Shown here: piece after piece, positions 47,245-59,435 of the stretch | How the letters are laid out: each line of letters begins with the position of its first letter | How positions within the stretch are numbered: the stretch's first letter is position 1 | From: Agrocybe praecox | Taxonomy: Eukaryota; Basidiomycota; Agaricomycetes; Agaricales; Agrocybaceae | NCBI GenBank assembly: GCA_964017145.1 | Contig: OZ024842.1 | Span: 434,001 to 498,000 of the forward strand | DNA: 64,000 nt | Reading direction: 5' to 3' | Position numbers and translations under genes: made by a program | The notes under the pieces: generated by a model | The model's input: only the letters and a program-made list of their open reading frames with translations | What the model was told of the DNA's origin: nothing | The model's database searches: none

Positions 47245-50200
47245 TCAGAACCATCGAGGACTAGTTGCTGGTGAGGCCGGAAGTGAAGCCCGCATTTGTT
47301 CTTTCACCGATTGCGCATATATTGAGGGTAATGCAGAGGTCTGTGCAACCAGCTGACGCATAAGGGCCTCCATCCTGTCGAAACGAAGCGTGGCACCGGC
47401 CTCAAAACATGCCATGCGTTCTTTGAGGCGTCTTTCCATATTCGACAGCTGGTTTTTTGTATCTGCTTCTATAGTCGCCAGCTCGGTCATCATCTTGTTT
47501 TCCATGTTAATTATACGTTGCTGGAGAGCTGCTAGACGTTCTTCCGTAGTTGCGTCTCGTCCAGCTACGGCACTATCTCGAAGTCGGACCAGAGGATGAT
47601 TTAAATGGTGACCTGGAGAAGGACCTCTTGATAAGCTGTCGAGTTTCCGTGATTCGCAATCATCGCACACGTAGGTATCTTTTGCTAAGGTAGTTTCATA
47701 AGTTGAATGAAGTGTGGCAGAAATAGTTTACTTACTGCAGATAACACAGACCCAACATGGCGTCGACACGCGTGCACTGCAACATGCACAAAGTGGTTGC
47801 AGAGGTTCTTCGTGGCCTCTCTTCTGACTGAATTCGTTCTGATTGGGCTTGGAATCTGTAAAATGATGAGGACCATCCGAGGCACGTCCAGCGGATTCCA
47901 AAGATCGAAATACATTTTTAGCCTGGTTTATTGTCGCACGAGCACTCTCAACCACTCTAGCAAGGTGGTAATCATGCAAGGCTTCCTCGACTTTGAGCAT
48001 GTCATGCGAAACATCGTGTTTGAAGTTTCTCTTTTCTGGAGCCTTGCCGATGCAAGAAGAGCACAATTCGATATTGTCCGAGAGGTCGTCCGTTATGCAC
48101 TGTAGACATACATATCGACTTTTAGTGATTCTCCTTTCGCACGAGTCACAACCCCAGGATCTGCGCAAATTATATGTTAGTGCCGCAGATCAAACAGATT
48201 TGAATATTGTCCACATACGGGTGCCAAGGCAATTTCTGAATCTCGAATTCAGAGAGAGCTTGATAAAACCGAGCTTCCGATGGGTTTAGACGTCGTCGAA
48301 GAGAGTCTAGCTCCCCACTTTCGGTTGTGTTCAGTGGTTTCTGGGGAGTAAGACCCATGCTAACAATAAGATGGCGGGTCGTTAGCTCGACAAAACGTCT
48401 TCTCTCTTGGAATCTAGCCTGAAAGAATTCCCGAGACCATAGTTTTTCCTGTGCTAGATGGTGTGCAGCTTTGCAGGCAAAAGACCACCGCGATCCAATT
48501 GTGTCTTCTGCAAATCGGTCCGGAGTATAACGATACCGGACCAGAGAAGGGGGTGTCCGACGAAGTTCCATCGGTTGATAGAAAGGTTCGTCAGGGTTTT
48601 CCTTCTTTCTTCTATCGCTCCACTTCAAGACGATGATGTCTTTTTCGACGTCGAGTGTGCCAGTAGCAGTCTTGAATAGATCGTCCTTATCGTCGATAAG
48701 AGCGAAATCCAAGTCATACCCCGCTTGCGTGCCTGTGACATGTCCCTTCAGGTCGAATGCAGCAGAGAAATCTTCTCCTTTTCCTCTCAGGTTCTTGTCC
48801 CCCGCATAAGTTCGGAAGGATATGCGGAGTATGTAAGTAATGATTTGCTCCCCTACTGATCGAGAAATTTGGCCTGTCCAGGTACCTTGGATTGGATGTG
48901 ATTGCTCTTGAAGTTGCGCAGGTTCAAAATCCTTGTAATTGGTCGATTGAAACCCGTCTTGAATACCATACTTGAGGATGGAATGGGGGATTGCAGATGC
49001 ATTCATTGCGACGGACTCCAGAGTGATATGTTCCCTATTAAGCGGATTGGCTTCATTTTCGTCAATCCAACTGGCGAAGGAATTTTGAATAGGTGATCGT
49101 TTTACATCGCCGTATGAAAGTTGAAACTGAGAGGACGGTTAAACATCGAAAGATCGTTAAAATTGCTGTTTTATGACGTACCATTCCAAAAGCGAAGTTT
49201 CCGAAGTGGCTTTGAACATCCATGTTTGTCTGTTTCAGTATGGCTGAATGATTCGATTTAGGGAAATTTAAAAAGCAATGAATATATAGGAAACCAACCT
49301 TCGAGATTTCTTATGCGATCATCGATGGATAACAGTACTGATACGAGTGATTCACTTAAAACTGCCATCTCATCGGTGTCCAGTACGTGTTTACACGCGA
49401 CAGTAATAACCTTCAGGTGACGCTGCAAAAGTAGGAAAATTAAAGGGAATGCATACTAAGAAAGAAATATTAACAAATGCAACATTGATTTTCTTTGTGA
49501 AACGCTTACTCTCTCGATGCGTCCTTCGCCCGTGACAAGTGAAACGGTGGCAGAAGTGTCTAATTCATAGGATACGTTTTCAAGGTTCAACTCCAATCTT
49601 TCTTCTTCTGCGGCACCAAACGCTTCTGTTATTCGAACGAGGTCAGGATCTTCCAATATTTTGGGATTCACAGAACGCGTTGACCGTAGTAGTAGCTCCA
49701 GACGCCAGAAGGACGGATGAGAGAGATATTCATCTATAGTTCGCCTATTTGACGGCAGGACATGCTCCAGAGTCCGAAATATGGCTTGAATAAGGGAGTA
49801 ATTTTTATTTTTATACGACGAGACACTGGCTTGCCAGCCTGGAAATGGTTTTAGTTCCACGCGTAACGTATTGAATGAGACTGAGCGTGCTGACCTACTG
49901 CCCAGTAGGCAATCCATTGTGGCAGACTTTTCGAGGTTAGTAAATTTTATTTGTTCTAAAGGCTGGAATGCAAGGAAGTACATACCTCCAACCCTCGGGG
50001 CGTGAAGTGACAAACGTATTGACTTCTTTGATGCTGATAAATCCTGTAGCATCGTCATCAATGGCTTCTAGGATAGGCTGGACATAAGTAGCATTGATAT
50101 AGGCCAGAGCCCATTTGTCGTCCTGTCGTCTGAACATGCCCGATGATGCCGACCGAGGCGGATGACGAGGTGATGGCAACGGAGAAGAAGCTCCTATCTT

Positions 50201-51794
50201 ATGTTGATGGTCGACTGCTGGGGTGTTTGGTGATAATTTGCTCAGCTTATCGGTGTAAAAATCGTGAAGATTGAGGACGAAATGTCTGGCTTTGACGCTG
50301 CCTTTCCATGCCTATGATTATTTGAAAAAATCAATAGACAGTTTCATACAATGCAATAAACGCACCATATCTTTCCAAAGCGTTCGTAGGTCCTATTCAG
50401 CATTATTGTAAATGTTAAGAAAGTTGAAGCGTGAGGAAAGAAAAACTTTACCGGGTCTTCTATGCGATCGTGAGCCCCAGATAAAAGAGTCTGGATGATA
50501 TGTTCTGATTCTGCTTCTATGGTCTCCGAAATTTGCTTGCTTTGCATGTCAAGTTTGCGCTCGTACAGTGCGAGATTCCTGTTAAGAGTCTCGTCGATAT
50601 CTTCCGCAAGTTCTTTGAATAACTTCTTGCGAATGGCCGGTATGTCGCTAGCCGATTTTCTGGAAAGATCACGACCCGAAATTTTGGAGGACGATTCACC
50701 ACTTTTACTGATGAGAGTGTCAAGAAGCTCATCATTCGTGATACAGACTTTGATACCGCCATTTTCCTCAAGAAACCTGAACACATCCTTTTCCCGAGCG
50801 GTATCCAGTTTTCTGAAGAGGGCGGTTATTTCTCCAAGCCTGTCTTCGATGTTTTGTAGCTGATGCGTTTGATGTTCCAGTTTTTTATTTGTAATATCGA
50901 CACCGATAGAGGCATGAGCTGCAAAGGCCAGTTCTATTTTCTTCCTGTGCTCCTGAAATGTGACGACGTATTGCATTAAACGCTTTTCGTACAAGCTTGA
51001 TTTGACCGTCTTCGCTGAATAATCCGTTAGCAGCCACAAAATTAGTGAATGTGTCTTAACACACCAAGGAGCCCTTTTTTCATGTACACATCACAATCCG
51101 AGCCACAATTTTTAACATCGTCCGCGATGTGTATCATTATCCTTTCAAGTCTTTCCGCTATCGACACACCATCATTTCCGCATTCATTTGAATTACGAAA
51201 ATGTCGAAGTCTGCGTGTCAAAAGGATTATATATGATGTTGTACCAGGCATTCAAAGAATACGCACTCGAAGAAAACTGTCATCAACTCCTGCATCTGCA
51301 TCTTCACATACACGACCTTTCTATCATTCTCGCGTCGTGATAAATCAAGTTTGATAACGAGGACAAAGGCACCAGCAGCAACTATCGTAAATATGTTAAT
51401 CAGGCATGCTTGAAACCCAGAATATGTCTTACCTCCAACGAACGGGTGAAGATGAGCAAGGGCTTGCAATCCTTTTACCGTGGTCTGGGCGATTTCTTTA
51501 TAGTTGTTCGTGGAATCGTCTGTATCATTTTGAGAGCTATTCTGGTTTCGCGACCGCGGAGATAGCAGGTCAGAATTTTCGTGATAAAATTCTTGAACAA
51601 CCTTCCAAGCGTTCAAAGCTGTTTCAGAGTTGAAAGAACGATCTTCTTTGTGACCTGGAGAGATTTTTGAGATATAAAAGTATCAGAAATCGACCAAGGA
51701 ACATACTGTGAATTTTGCCATGTTGTGTATGATGATTGTGCCCCTGTCCGCCGTGTGGTGTTTCAAAAACTTGGCCATGATGTTGAGAGTTCAT
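47245..51794 (-). CDS. EF-hand/ZZ-finger multidomain protein, paralogue 3
   Basis: Fourteen exons on the minus strand: 51707-51794, 51433-51654, 51267-51381, 51065-51210, 50452-51014, 50366-50392, 49986-50311, 49895-49926, 49510-49838, 49299-49455, 49182-49243, 48219-49126, 47736-48160, 47245-47684; 1279 residues. It has one more 5' exon than its paralogues, coding a His/Gly-rich start (HHGQVFETPHGGQGHNHHTQ). The EF-hand loop is DDDATGFISIKE at about 472-483, with Ala in place of the usual Gly at loop position 4. GTWTG of the beta-type region is at about 770. ZZ finger 1 starts near 994 (CDSC, CLQC, CSSC, HDVSH); finger 2 has CACC, CWVC and CDDC. It ends in a coiled coil. An in-frame ATG at 51818 would add eight residues. 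Confidence 0.84.
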
Positions 51795-52309
51795 CGGTAT
51801 GAGGGTATAAACGTACAACGCTAATAAGGGGCAGTCTTTTATATATGATATATATAAGATATGAAGTAAGGCAATGAGGGAGACGTACCCCGGGTTCCAG
51901 AAAGTGGGAAATCAACGGTCGAAACATTGTATTTATAAATAACATCACCGCCAACAATACGCGCCTGTCAAAGTAAGGTACAAATAGAGAGAAGATTCTT
52001 TTGATAATTGAATGGATAGAGAAACCTGGTTGGAGGTTCGCTTCAATTATACCCGTGTTGTGTCCATTGACTTGTGTTTTGAAAATGGGTAGCATAAATA
52101 TTAGGTGAGAGCCATTGTCGTTAGGAAAGGAAAGAGGGTGGAAAGCTGTGACAAGTTTGGCTGTTCAAAACATACTCGAATGATGATATTTGGGATCCAG
52201 TGATTGATTCGAGATAACCACTAGTAAATCTGGAGGAGATCAGAATGTTCTATAGTTCGGCAGTGCTTGCAAGTCGCAGAGGTCGAGAAGAAACCTGTCC
52301 ATGATTTGT

Positions 52310-52460
52310 TCGCGCATGAAATATCTTCACAGACGTTTGTCCGATTGCATCAATCAAAGGGAGACACTGGCAGATTAGCGCTCATCATTTGGGCTGAGTA
52401 ATGGTCTGTTCTCCTTGGGCGCTGTGTGGGTTCTGACATTGTTGTCAAGGGGCGGGCATC
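52310..52460. repeat. Block shared with 35640-35760
   Basis: Upstream of paralogue 3, in the same orientation relative to the gene as its counterpart upstream of paralogue 1. Shared words include GCATCAATC and AGCGCTCAT/GGCGCTCAT. It suggests that the duplicated segment extended at least 0.5 kb past the start codon. Confidence 0.5.
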
Positions 52461-54330
52461 TAAATTAAGCTTACTAGTAATCAGTAAATGCGGTGCAGAA
52501 AAGGCACATACCTCGCCTGGTTTACAAAAAAAAACTGGATTTACCGGTAACAGGTATTTTGTCCAAATGAAATAGGTATTCGCCTCATCAGTGGAAATAA
52601 GAAGAGAGGACAACCAGTCTCCTGTACGTCGGCTATGGCAGGAGTGAATGTTCACCGAAAGCGCTATAGAAAACATCCTAGCACCGAGAATCTGGACGGG
52701 GCACTACATAAGAGGTACAGAGAGTGGTCGATATAAAGGTAAATTTTGATTATAGAAAGGATTACCTAGAATGAGAATGTTTGCCTATTCGCAGGTTTAT
52801 AGTCACGATACAGATGGTAGTGGTCCGACCACCAATAGGTCGTGCGGGACCTTCCTGGGATAGTAACTCCGCTCCTAGTTGAGAGGGTAGTTTATCGATA
52901 TCAGCATGATAGAACAACCTCCATGTGCAACGTATGAGATCCGTCTCAACCACTTTGAAGTTTGCAACACCAATAATTTCTTGCGCAAAAATAGGGAGCA
53001 GTGCGACCGCTCCTAGGCCGTAGGTTCGGTAAATAGTATTTGTGATTTCGAGGTTCTGCGGGCGTGCAAGATAATGGAAGAGAAGATGACAGTACGATCA
53101 ACCTTGTAGAATATGACCTGGAGCTTTAGGAAGTCATTTTCTAGGGTAAGCGGTGTTGGTGGAGAGATTATCGCCATAGTGTATGCATTTCAGCGGCAGC
53201 GTGGTTTTCGCCATCAATATGGATGTGCAGGCCCGAGGCAAGCAATTGGCTGGGTCCTATGACGCCACACAGTTTCCTTGCGCGAGATTGGATGTCACAG
53301 AGAAGAAGCCTGTGGATCTGCGAAGGAAATGCGACGCTAAAAAAGAGTCGGAGGTATGCATTGGGAAGGTATTGATACACATAGGTGTTTATAGCCTAAC
53401 CCAAACAGCGAGCCAAAACCCCGCATCGTAATTTCACATGACTTGAAAACCGAATCGCTAAATAGAGGCTGACTGGATCTTCTCTAATGACCAGGGGCGC
53501 AAAATTCTGAGCAACAAACGCCGGAGTCCATGGTCTGTGTACAATAAGGCATCGCTGCAGGTAGAGGTTTAACCAGCGAAGAGACTCCGTTACTTGATTA
53601 GGTCGAAAGAGACTTTCAATGATGGTGACGATTCACGTTAATACTATTTGAAAGACTCCGGTGCCGATGTAAGCCAGATGGCAGGGTTTAGGACAGTGAG
53701 TCGGGCTTGTAGCGGATTCCTACTAGGATACTGATGGATGGGGAATGGTCCCTTGAATCTTTCCAAAACGGTTCAGATACTGAGTTGAAGGAGTGTGCAA
53801 CAGCGAAGTTGAGCGAAGATTCACTGATCAAGTGACTGACGAAATCATTGGCGAGTCATTTCGAGGTTTATGCACGATTTCGTGAGCCTAGGTTACGAGA
53901 AATCGGAAACAAGCCCATGTGATGGATTGCTACCGCCGGCGGCGGATATATGCATGTTCCAAAGTGAAGGAGAGTCTGCTTCAATTTAAAACAGATGGGC
54001 TAATCATCATAGCGGTTCTAAGGTGTTGATTGTTAACAATGGAATGTAAGGGGACATGCGTTGGAGATTTAGGCTTAAGGTCTAATTCGTATGGTACGAT
54101 AAAAGTAAGTTCGTATTTTCAGCCTTGAGGACATGAAGCTTACCTCATGTCCCAGTATACAGCACTGGCATCGATTCTTATACCTCCGCCGCAGAACAAT
54201 CGGATATAATGACTCCATGGGTAGAGTGAAAATGCGCATACATGCGCTCCAGATAAGAAAAAATAGTAGCCTACGGGACCATATTCATAATTAGCACGAT
54301 ACGAGATTGATAGTGGGTGTTCTAACATAT
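52350..54330 (-). other. Coding-like segments of an unrecognised gene or relic
   Basis: Several minus-strand stretches read like protein but cannot be joined into one frame. They are 54134-54330 (SGAHVCAFSLYPWSHYIRLF, ending at a GTAAGC donor), about 53396-53640 (LRWLNLYLQRCLIVHRPWTP, then VIREDPVSLYLAIRF), 53168-53380 (FPSQIHRLLLCDIQSRARKL) and 52762-53094 (IYRTYGLGAVALLPIFAQEI). The EDPVSLYLAIRF part faintly recalls the C-terminal half of agaric BTB/POZ proteins, but I am not confident. Stops between segments need several introns or mean decay. Confidence 0.35.
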
Positions 54331-54594
54331 CATCTTCAAAAAGACCTTAAATAAAAGGTATCTACAGTGCCGTCGCATGGGTAACGACGAATGTCACTGC
54401 GAAATTTCTTCACAACCTTAAGTTGTCGTATCCTTAAAAATCGGACATACGCGAGACATCTGCTGCGAGAATGTTTCGATCTTGCGTAGAAGAAAAAGAC
54501 AAGAGAAAGACGCGAAGTAGAGAGGCCAGCCTTGGTTGGCCGATTCGGACGCGTTCATAGAGTAGACGTTGGTCTTGCTTGGCAAGAGAGACAC

Positions 54595-54609
54595 CACGTG
54601 ATATATAAA
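54595..54609 (+). promoter_or_regulatory. E-box plus TATA-like core
   Basis: CACGTG at 54595-54600 is followed at once by TATATAAA at 54602-54609. This would suit a plus-strand core promoter, but I see no gene starting downstream on that strand within 1 kb. Confidence 0.3.
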
Positions 54610-54639
54610 GGCGCGTCGCGCGGGGTCGCGCCTCATGCT

Positions 54640-57600
54640 AATGGTAGGCGTAATATGCTGATGACGATAGGGTTATTTCATAACAGCATATAAGTACGGT
54701 AAGTTTCGAGACATCTCACGCCAAATCCTTCTGAATCGGTGAATATGTACAAGGATCCTTGACACCTCTCGGTGACTCCGTACCCGGCGGGATAACTGGC
54801 TATGGCAATGATATGTAATATATGTAATATTCTTGGTCTGTTACAAACATTTAATCACCTCATCCTTACAGATGGAGCAAAGCTTACACTCTGTGCAGAA
54901 TAGCATAATCCAGTGCGTACTTATGCATTCACCTCTTCTTTTGAACTTGTTTTATTAGAAATTCAAATCCTGGCGCTTTTTACAGACTCCGACATATTAA
55001 GTGAGAACCTAAGTATACTAGAAGCATTCATTGACTGTATAGAGTCATTATCTGCAGGTCTTAGATTTTTAGTACCACGGTACAATGTCGTTTATCTTCT
55101 ATGTCCAACCGAATCGTATATACACACAGCCATTTTCAGAGACAGGCGTACTCAAGCTCCGTCCGATCATCATTGAAGAGAAAAAATATCACACCAATAT
55201 TTTTTAAAACTCGGCTCTTTGGCTGCAGAACATGCCTCGAGGCCCCGTGTCTATGCCATGTGTATTGCAGTGATGGTTACTAACGAAGACGAGCTCGAAC
55301 CTGTGAGCAAGACTTAATTAGCAGAAACTGACACCAGCTGTATGCAAATTTTGTATGTTGATGTAAGTACTCATTGTACATAGTATTCCGATGATGTTTG
55401 ATACGATATGTAGGTAATAAAAAGAGTCTAAGCGCCGATTAGACTAGACTTTTACTTACTATGTGTGTCCACTAATCTTTTAAGGTCTCAAGATCCGTTG
55501 TAAGCGAAGTCGAGAGGCGTATTAAGAATCCCAAAGGTCGTACCCAAAATCCGGGTTCGAATCTCAGAAGGAAGCACGGTGTTTTAGTCATACTCAGTAG
55601 AGCTTGTCATCCGTTCGCGTCAGCGGAGGTTAGTGTGTACAGAAGTTCAAATTCCGCTTCCACGCGGTGATGTCTTTCTCACCGGCGGCAGCGCTAGTGC
55701 CAAGCCAAAACTCCGTATGACTGTCATGGAACATGGTAGGATATCTGAACGAATGCAACCTTGTACATAGTCACCGTTAATATGTTGAGCTAAATACAAC
55801 TGACGAATAGGGAATATATTTAAGAGTATTTACTGGCTCACACGACCTTGTAAGAGTTTGAATTGAGTACGTAGGGAAATGTACCAAATCAGGAACTCAT
55901 GGACATGTTCCTCGTCATTCTGCCTTCCCCACGATGAGAGTTCCTAGTTCATTCAACTTTGTTCATGCTTCTTCGCCCTCACGGGGTGCTGCGATGTCAT
56001 ATTCCACACGAATGACCTATGTATCGTGTGCACGCTAACGTAAATAGTCTTGAATAGCCTTTCTCGCAGTAGAAGTCCTCTTCTCGGGCTATGACAACCA
56101 GAGAAAGTGGAATAAATCCTCAAACTCAATGGACGTTAACATAGCTCGTGTGTCATCCTTTTTCTAGAGTTCTGGAATACAGAAATTCAGATGTATTTGA
56201 TTAATATGATTGTATCGTGCTGTGGATACATATTACGGACATGATGTCGAAGACAAAAATGAAATGTCATGTATTATAGGATGCCGTTGCTTAGACCTCG
56301 ACGGGAAGGTCAGTGCATTATATTAACTAGTTATAACTGCAGAAAGGTCGCGAAGAAATTAGCCAGAATCCTCAATGACTTTAGAGTGTACACCAGAAGT
56401 AGCCATAGATGTGGGATTCATCGAGCCTCTTTTGAAATCACTAGCGCTGGTGTTCACCTTGTCGATCCACGAGCATCTAGCGTTTAGCCTTCAGGTTCAG
56501 ATTCAACGTCGTGCGAATGTCGATCCAGAATACCCATTCCATCACATCGTCAAACCCCAAGAATCCCGACGGCATGCGTACGTTGTGTGCTTGTCATCAT
56601 AAATTCCCGCTCCGACTCAGTCACCGGGATAGCAATTTTTCTATAAGAGGTAATTCTGTAATGCCACGATGTTAAAGTTTCAATGGCTATTACCGACGCG
56701 TCGACATAGCAAAAGTAGCGCACCGCGAGAATTTCGCCAAGTGGAGCAGGCGGCCGTGTCATCTTATTGCGCAAGCTTTTGGTGGAGACATACTTATAGC
56801 GTCATTAATGACTGAATTTACTGGTGATACCATACGTAGTCTCGTTGAATCCGACCGCCGTATCTGCGGGTAAGCATATGGTAAGATACGGTATGAAAAC
56901 TTAAGATAGGCGTTTTATGGGATGGAGTATCTGTCAAGGTAGATGACGAACTAATCTTACTGTACATTGGGATTACAACGCTGCCGACATCAAGATTCAA
57001 GGACTCGGAGGACATCTACCTTTATGCTCATCTGTAGATCAAATCCACGTAGACCACTCAGACATATTAATGTGATATTTTCTGACACGGCCTTCAATCA
57101 GTGCCCCTGGACTTTATTCACAGAATCAAGGACGAAACTTGAAGGTCGGGTGGCTGTGGAGGCAGTATCTTTCTCACTAGCCGCCACACAAAGATGATGG
57201 GAATTCCGCGGCGTACAGCTTCGCCTTTACGGTCAGCCTGATCTTTCTCTCTAACAAATAACAGAAAGGTTTGACGGTGCCACCACCCGGTGCGCAAGAA
57301 ACGGATACACGGTTGGCTTATAATTTTCTATGTAGTTTTGTTTAACCAAGGCTTTGATTTCTGGACTGGCGACTCCGTGCCGCTTCTACCGAGCTGCCAG
57401 AAAGCACAGGCCGCACGGCAAAGTTAAAAATAGGTCTGGCGAGCAGTGGGACATCTGACTTTTTCAGGCACCGCTTTCTGCCGATTATCCAGTTGAGGGC
57501 ACGGCAGAAGCAAACATGCTACCAGCCTGCATCGAAGAAAAAAATTGGACCCCGTCGCTGGGAGTTTTATGAGGACGCCATTCTATATTCAAAGTACTCA

Positions 57601-59435
57601 CATGATTCAAAGGGTTCTCCTTCATGATATGGTCAATATCTTCTGACAAAAACTACGCCAGTGGATAAACTTTCAGGCACACGCGTGTACAACCGCTCTT
57701 TTTTTGAATGTTCCAGGCATGGCAAGAATTTTAAAGCTCCTACTTCGGGCCAGCTTATAAATTAGAACTTGAAACGTTGCAACAAAGCCAGGTCATTCCA
57801 GAGTTTAAAATACAGAGAGACTAGAGTAATTTTTCTCATTGCTTACCATCACAAACACATATATGCTGTAAAACTTATCTTCACCAGGAGTTTCCCCATG
57901 ATTTTCCAGATTGCCATTGGTTTGTTAACACATCTAAGCGCAGTAAAGGCCCCGAGCAGGACCGACGTAACTACGCGCCCGGGGTATCTCACCTTTTTTG
58001 GTTTAGCGTTGCAGGAATAGTAAGCTCTAAGCTCTGCGTCAGCAACGGCGCCGGAGCGGGGTTCGGTGGGGCTGATTTGTTGCATGTATTCGCTGCTATT
58101 CCATTCATGAAAATTTGTATGACAGAATAACTTTTCTTTCCGTGACCACCACGACCATCCCCCTACAGCCAACCGCCGTCGCTCTCCAGCTCAGTCTCTC
58201 TCTCTATTTATTATCGTCGCTGAATAGCGAAAGTCGTGGAATCAAATATATTATTATTGGCTTATATATCGAACTGCTCGAACCATAGTTGTACGGGGGG
58301 CAAGGATTACGGAAGACAACAAAGAATTATATCATTCAAGAGGCACGCTCGAGAGAGAGAAGGAGCTGCTCTTGATAATACCTGTCTGCCAAAGACATAG
58401 ACGACCTAGACATACATAGAAGCATTGGGAGAAACTGGACAGGCAGAAGGAAGAGGGTACCTGGTGTACGCGTACGTCTATTGTTTTCTATTCTACTGCT
58501 TTCCTGCTGAAAATGACTTGCAGTCACAAGGATCGTAGTGAGACAAATTGAAATACAGATTGGTCTCACGGGATAATTGCTTTGAAATTCCCCGCTTTAA
58601 CATACGAGAAATTAGCCGTTCAAAGCTGGCCTATCGTCCATCCATCCATCAGTTAGAATAGATCCAGGTTTCTTCCCATTTTCTACCTTCCTTCCGTCCT
58701 TCCTTGTCGTTTGTCAGATAGACACCACCAACAGCTACATCGTATAGAGCGTCATCAGCAAAGGAGTACGACCGCATACATCAAGCATACATTCATCTTA
58801 AATCCTCAGTAACCTGATTCGCATTCCAAAATTCCGCTCCGTTCGAGCCTGAATTTATCTACAGTCAAGTATTCTATCTGACACCGGTCCTCTTCGCCAT
58901 CGCATTCGCACCAGGAAAAGGGAAAAGGAAAACGCACACGCCTCGTGTCAGCAGCGTGTCCGTGTTGGCAGCATTGACTTTAGAAAGTCATTCCTTGATT
59001 AAAGCTAGTCAAGATTAGGATCCGGTCCTGATCTTCGTGAACCTGACCCCACAATTTGTTTACTGTGGGGAATTTTTGCTTGCTCGCTTCTATTTGCCGC
59101 AGCGTGGTGGTCGTTTCAGAGATTTTGGTCAAGGAACAGGTGTGTTATAATTTCTACTAACTGTCCCCAAAATGATGCTAATGCATCCGGTATCGGTTTT
59201 ATAGGATACACCGGCGTGACTTTGGTGAAATCCGGGGATTCCACGCACGGGGTCATACGACCTAGCCAAGAGGCTACTCCCACACACTGTCCCCCCATCT
59301 CGATTGACCGAGATTTCGATTCTGTGTTCCCCAGATTCAAGGTGCTGGGCCCCTTTACAGTATTCCGTTTTTACAATTGACGCCTCGAGGCAGTGATTAC
59401 GAAGGATAGATACATACATTTATCCAAATTTTGAA
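54640..59435. other. Long interval without supportable genes
   Basis: 4.8 kb with only short frames. A B-box-like GGTTCGAATCT at about 55554 lacks a proper A box. The last several hundred bases should be the promoter and leader of the Ser/Pro/Gln-rich gene at 59436; a CTCTCTCTCT run lies at about 58195. A minus frame at 57849-58172 (107 codons) has no recognisable family. Confidence 0.45.

Noticed and set aside
55500..55600. Possible tRNA with B-box-like GGTTCGAATCT
   Set aside because: No acceptable A box at the right distance and no pairing acceptor arms. It is probably a chance match or a very old pseudogene.
57849..58172. 107-codon minus frame
   Set aside because: One hydrophobic stretch but no homology I recognise, no spliced extension, and the start is ambiguous. 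Not enough to call a gene.
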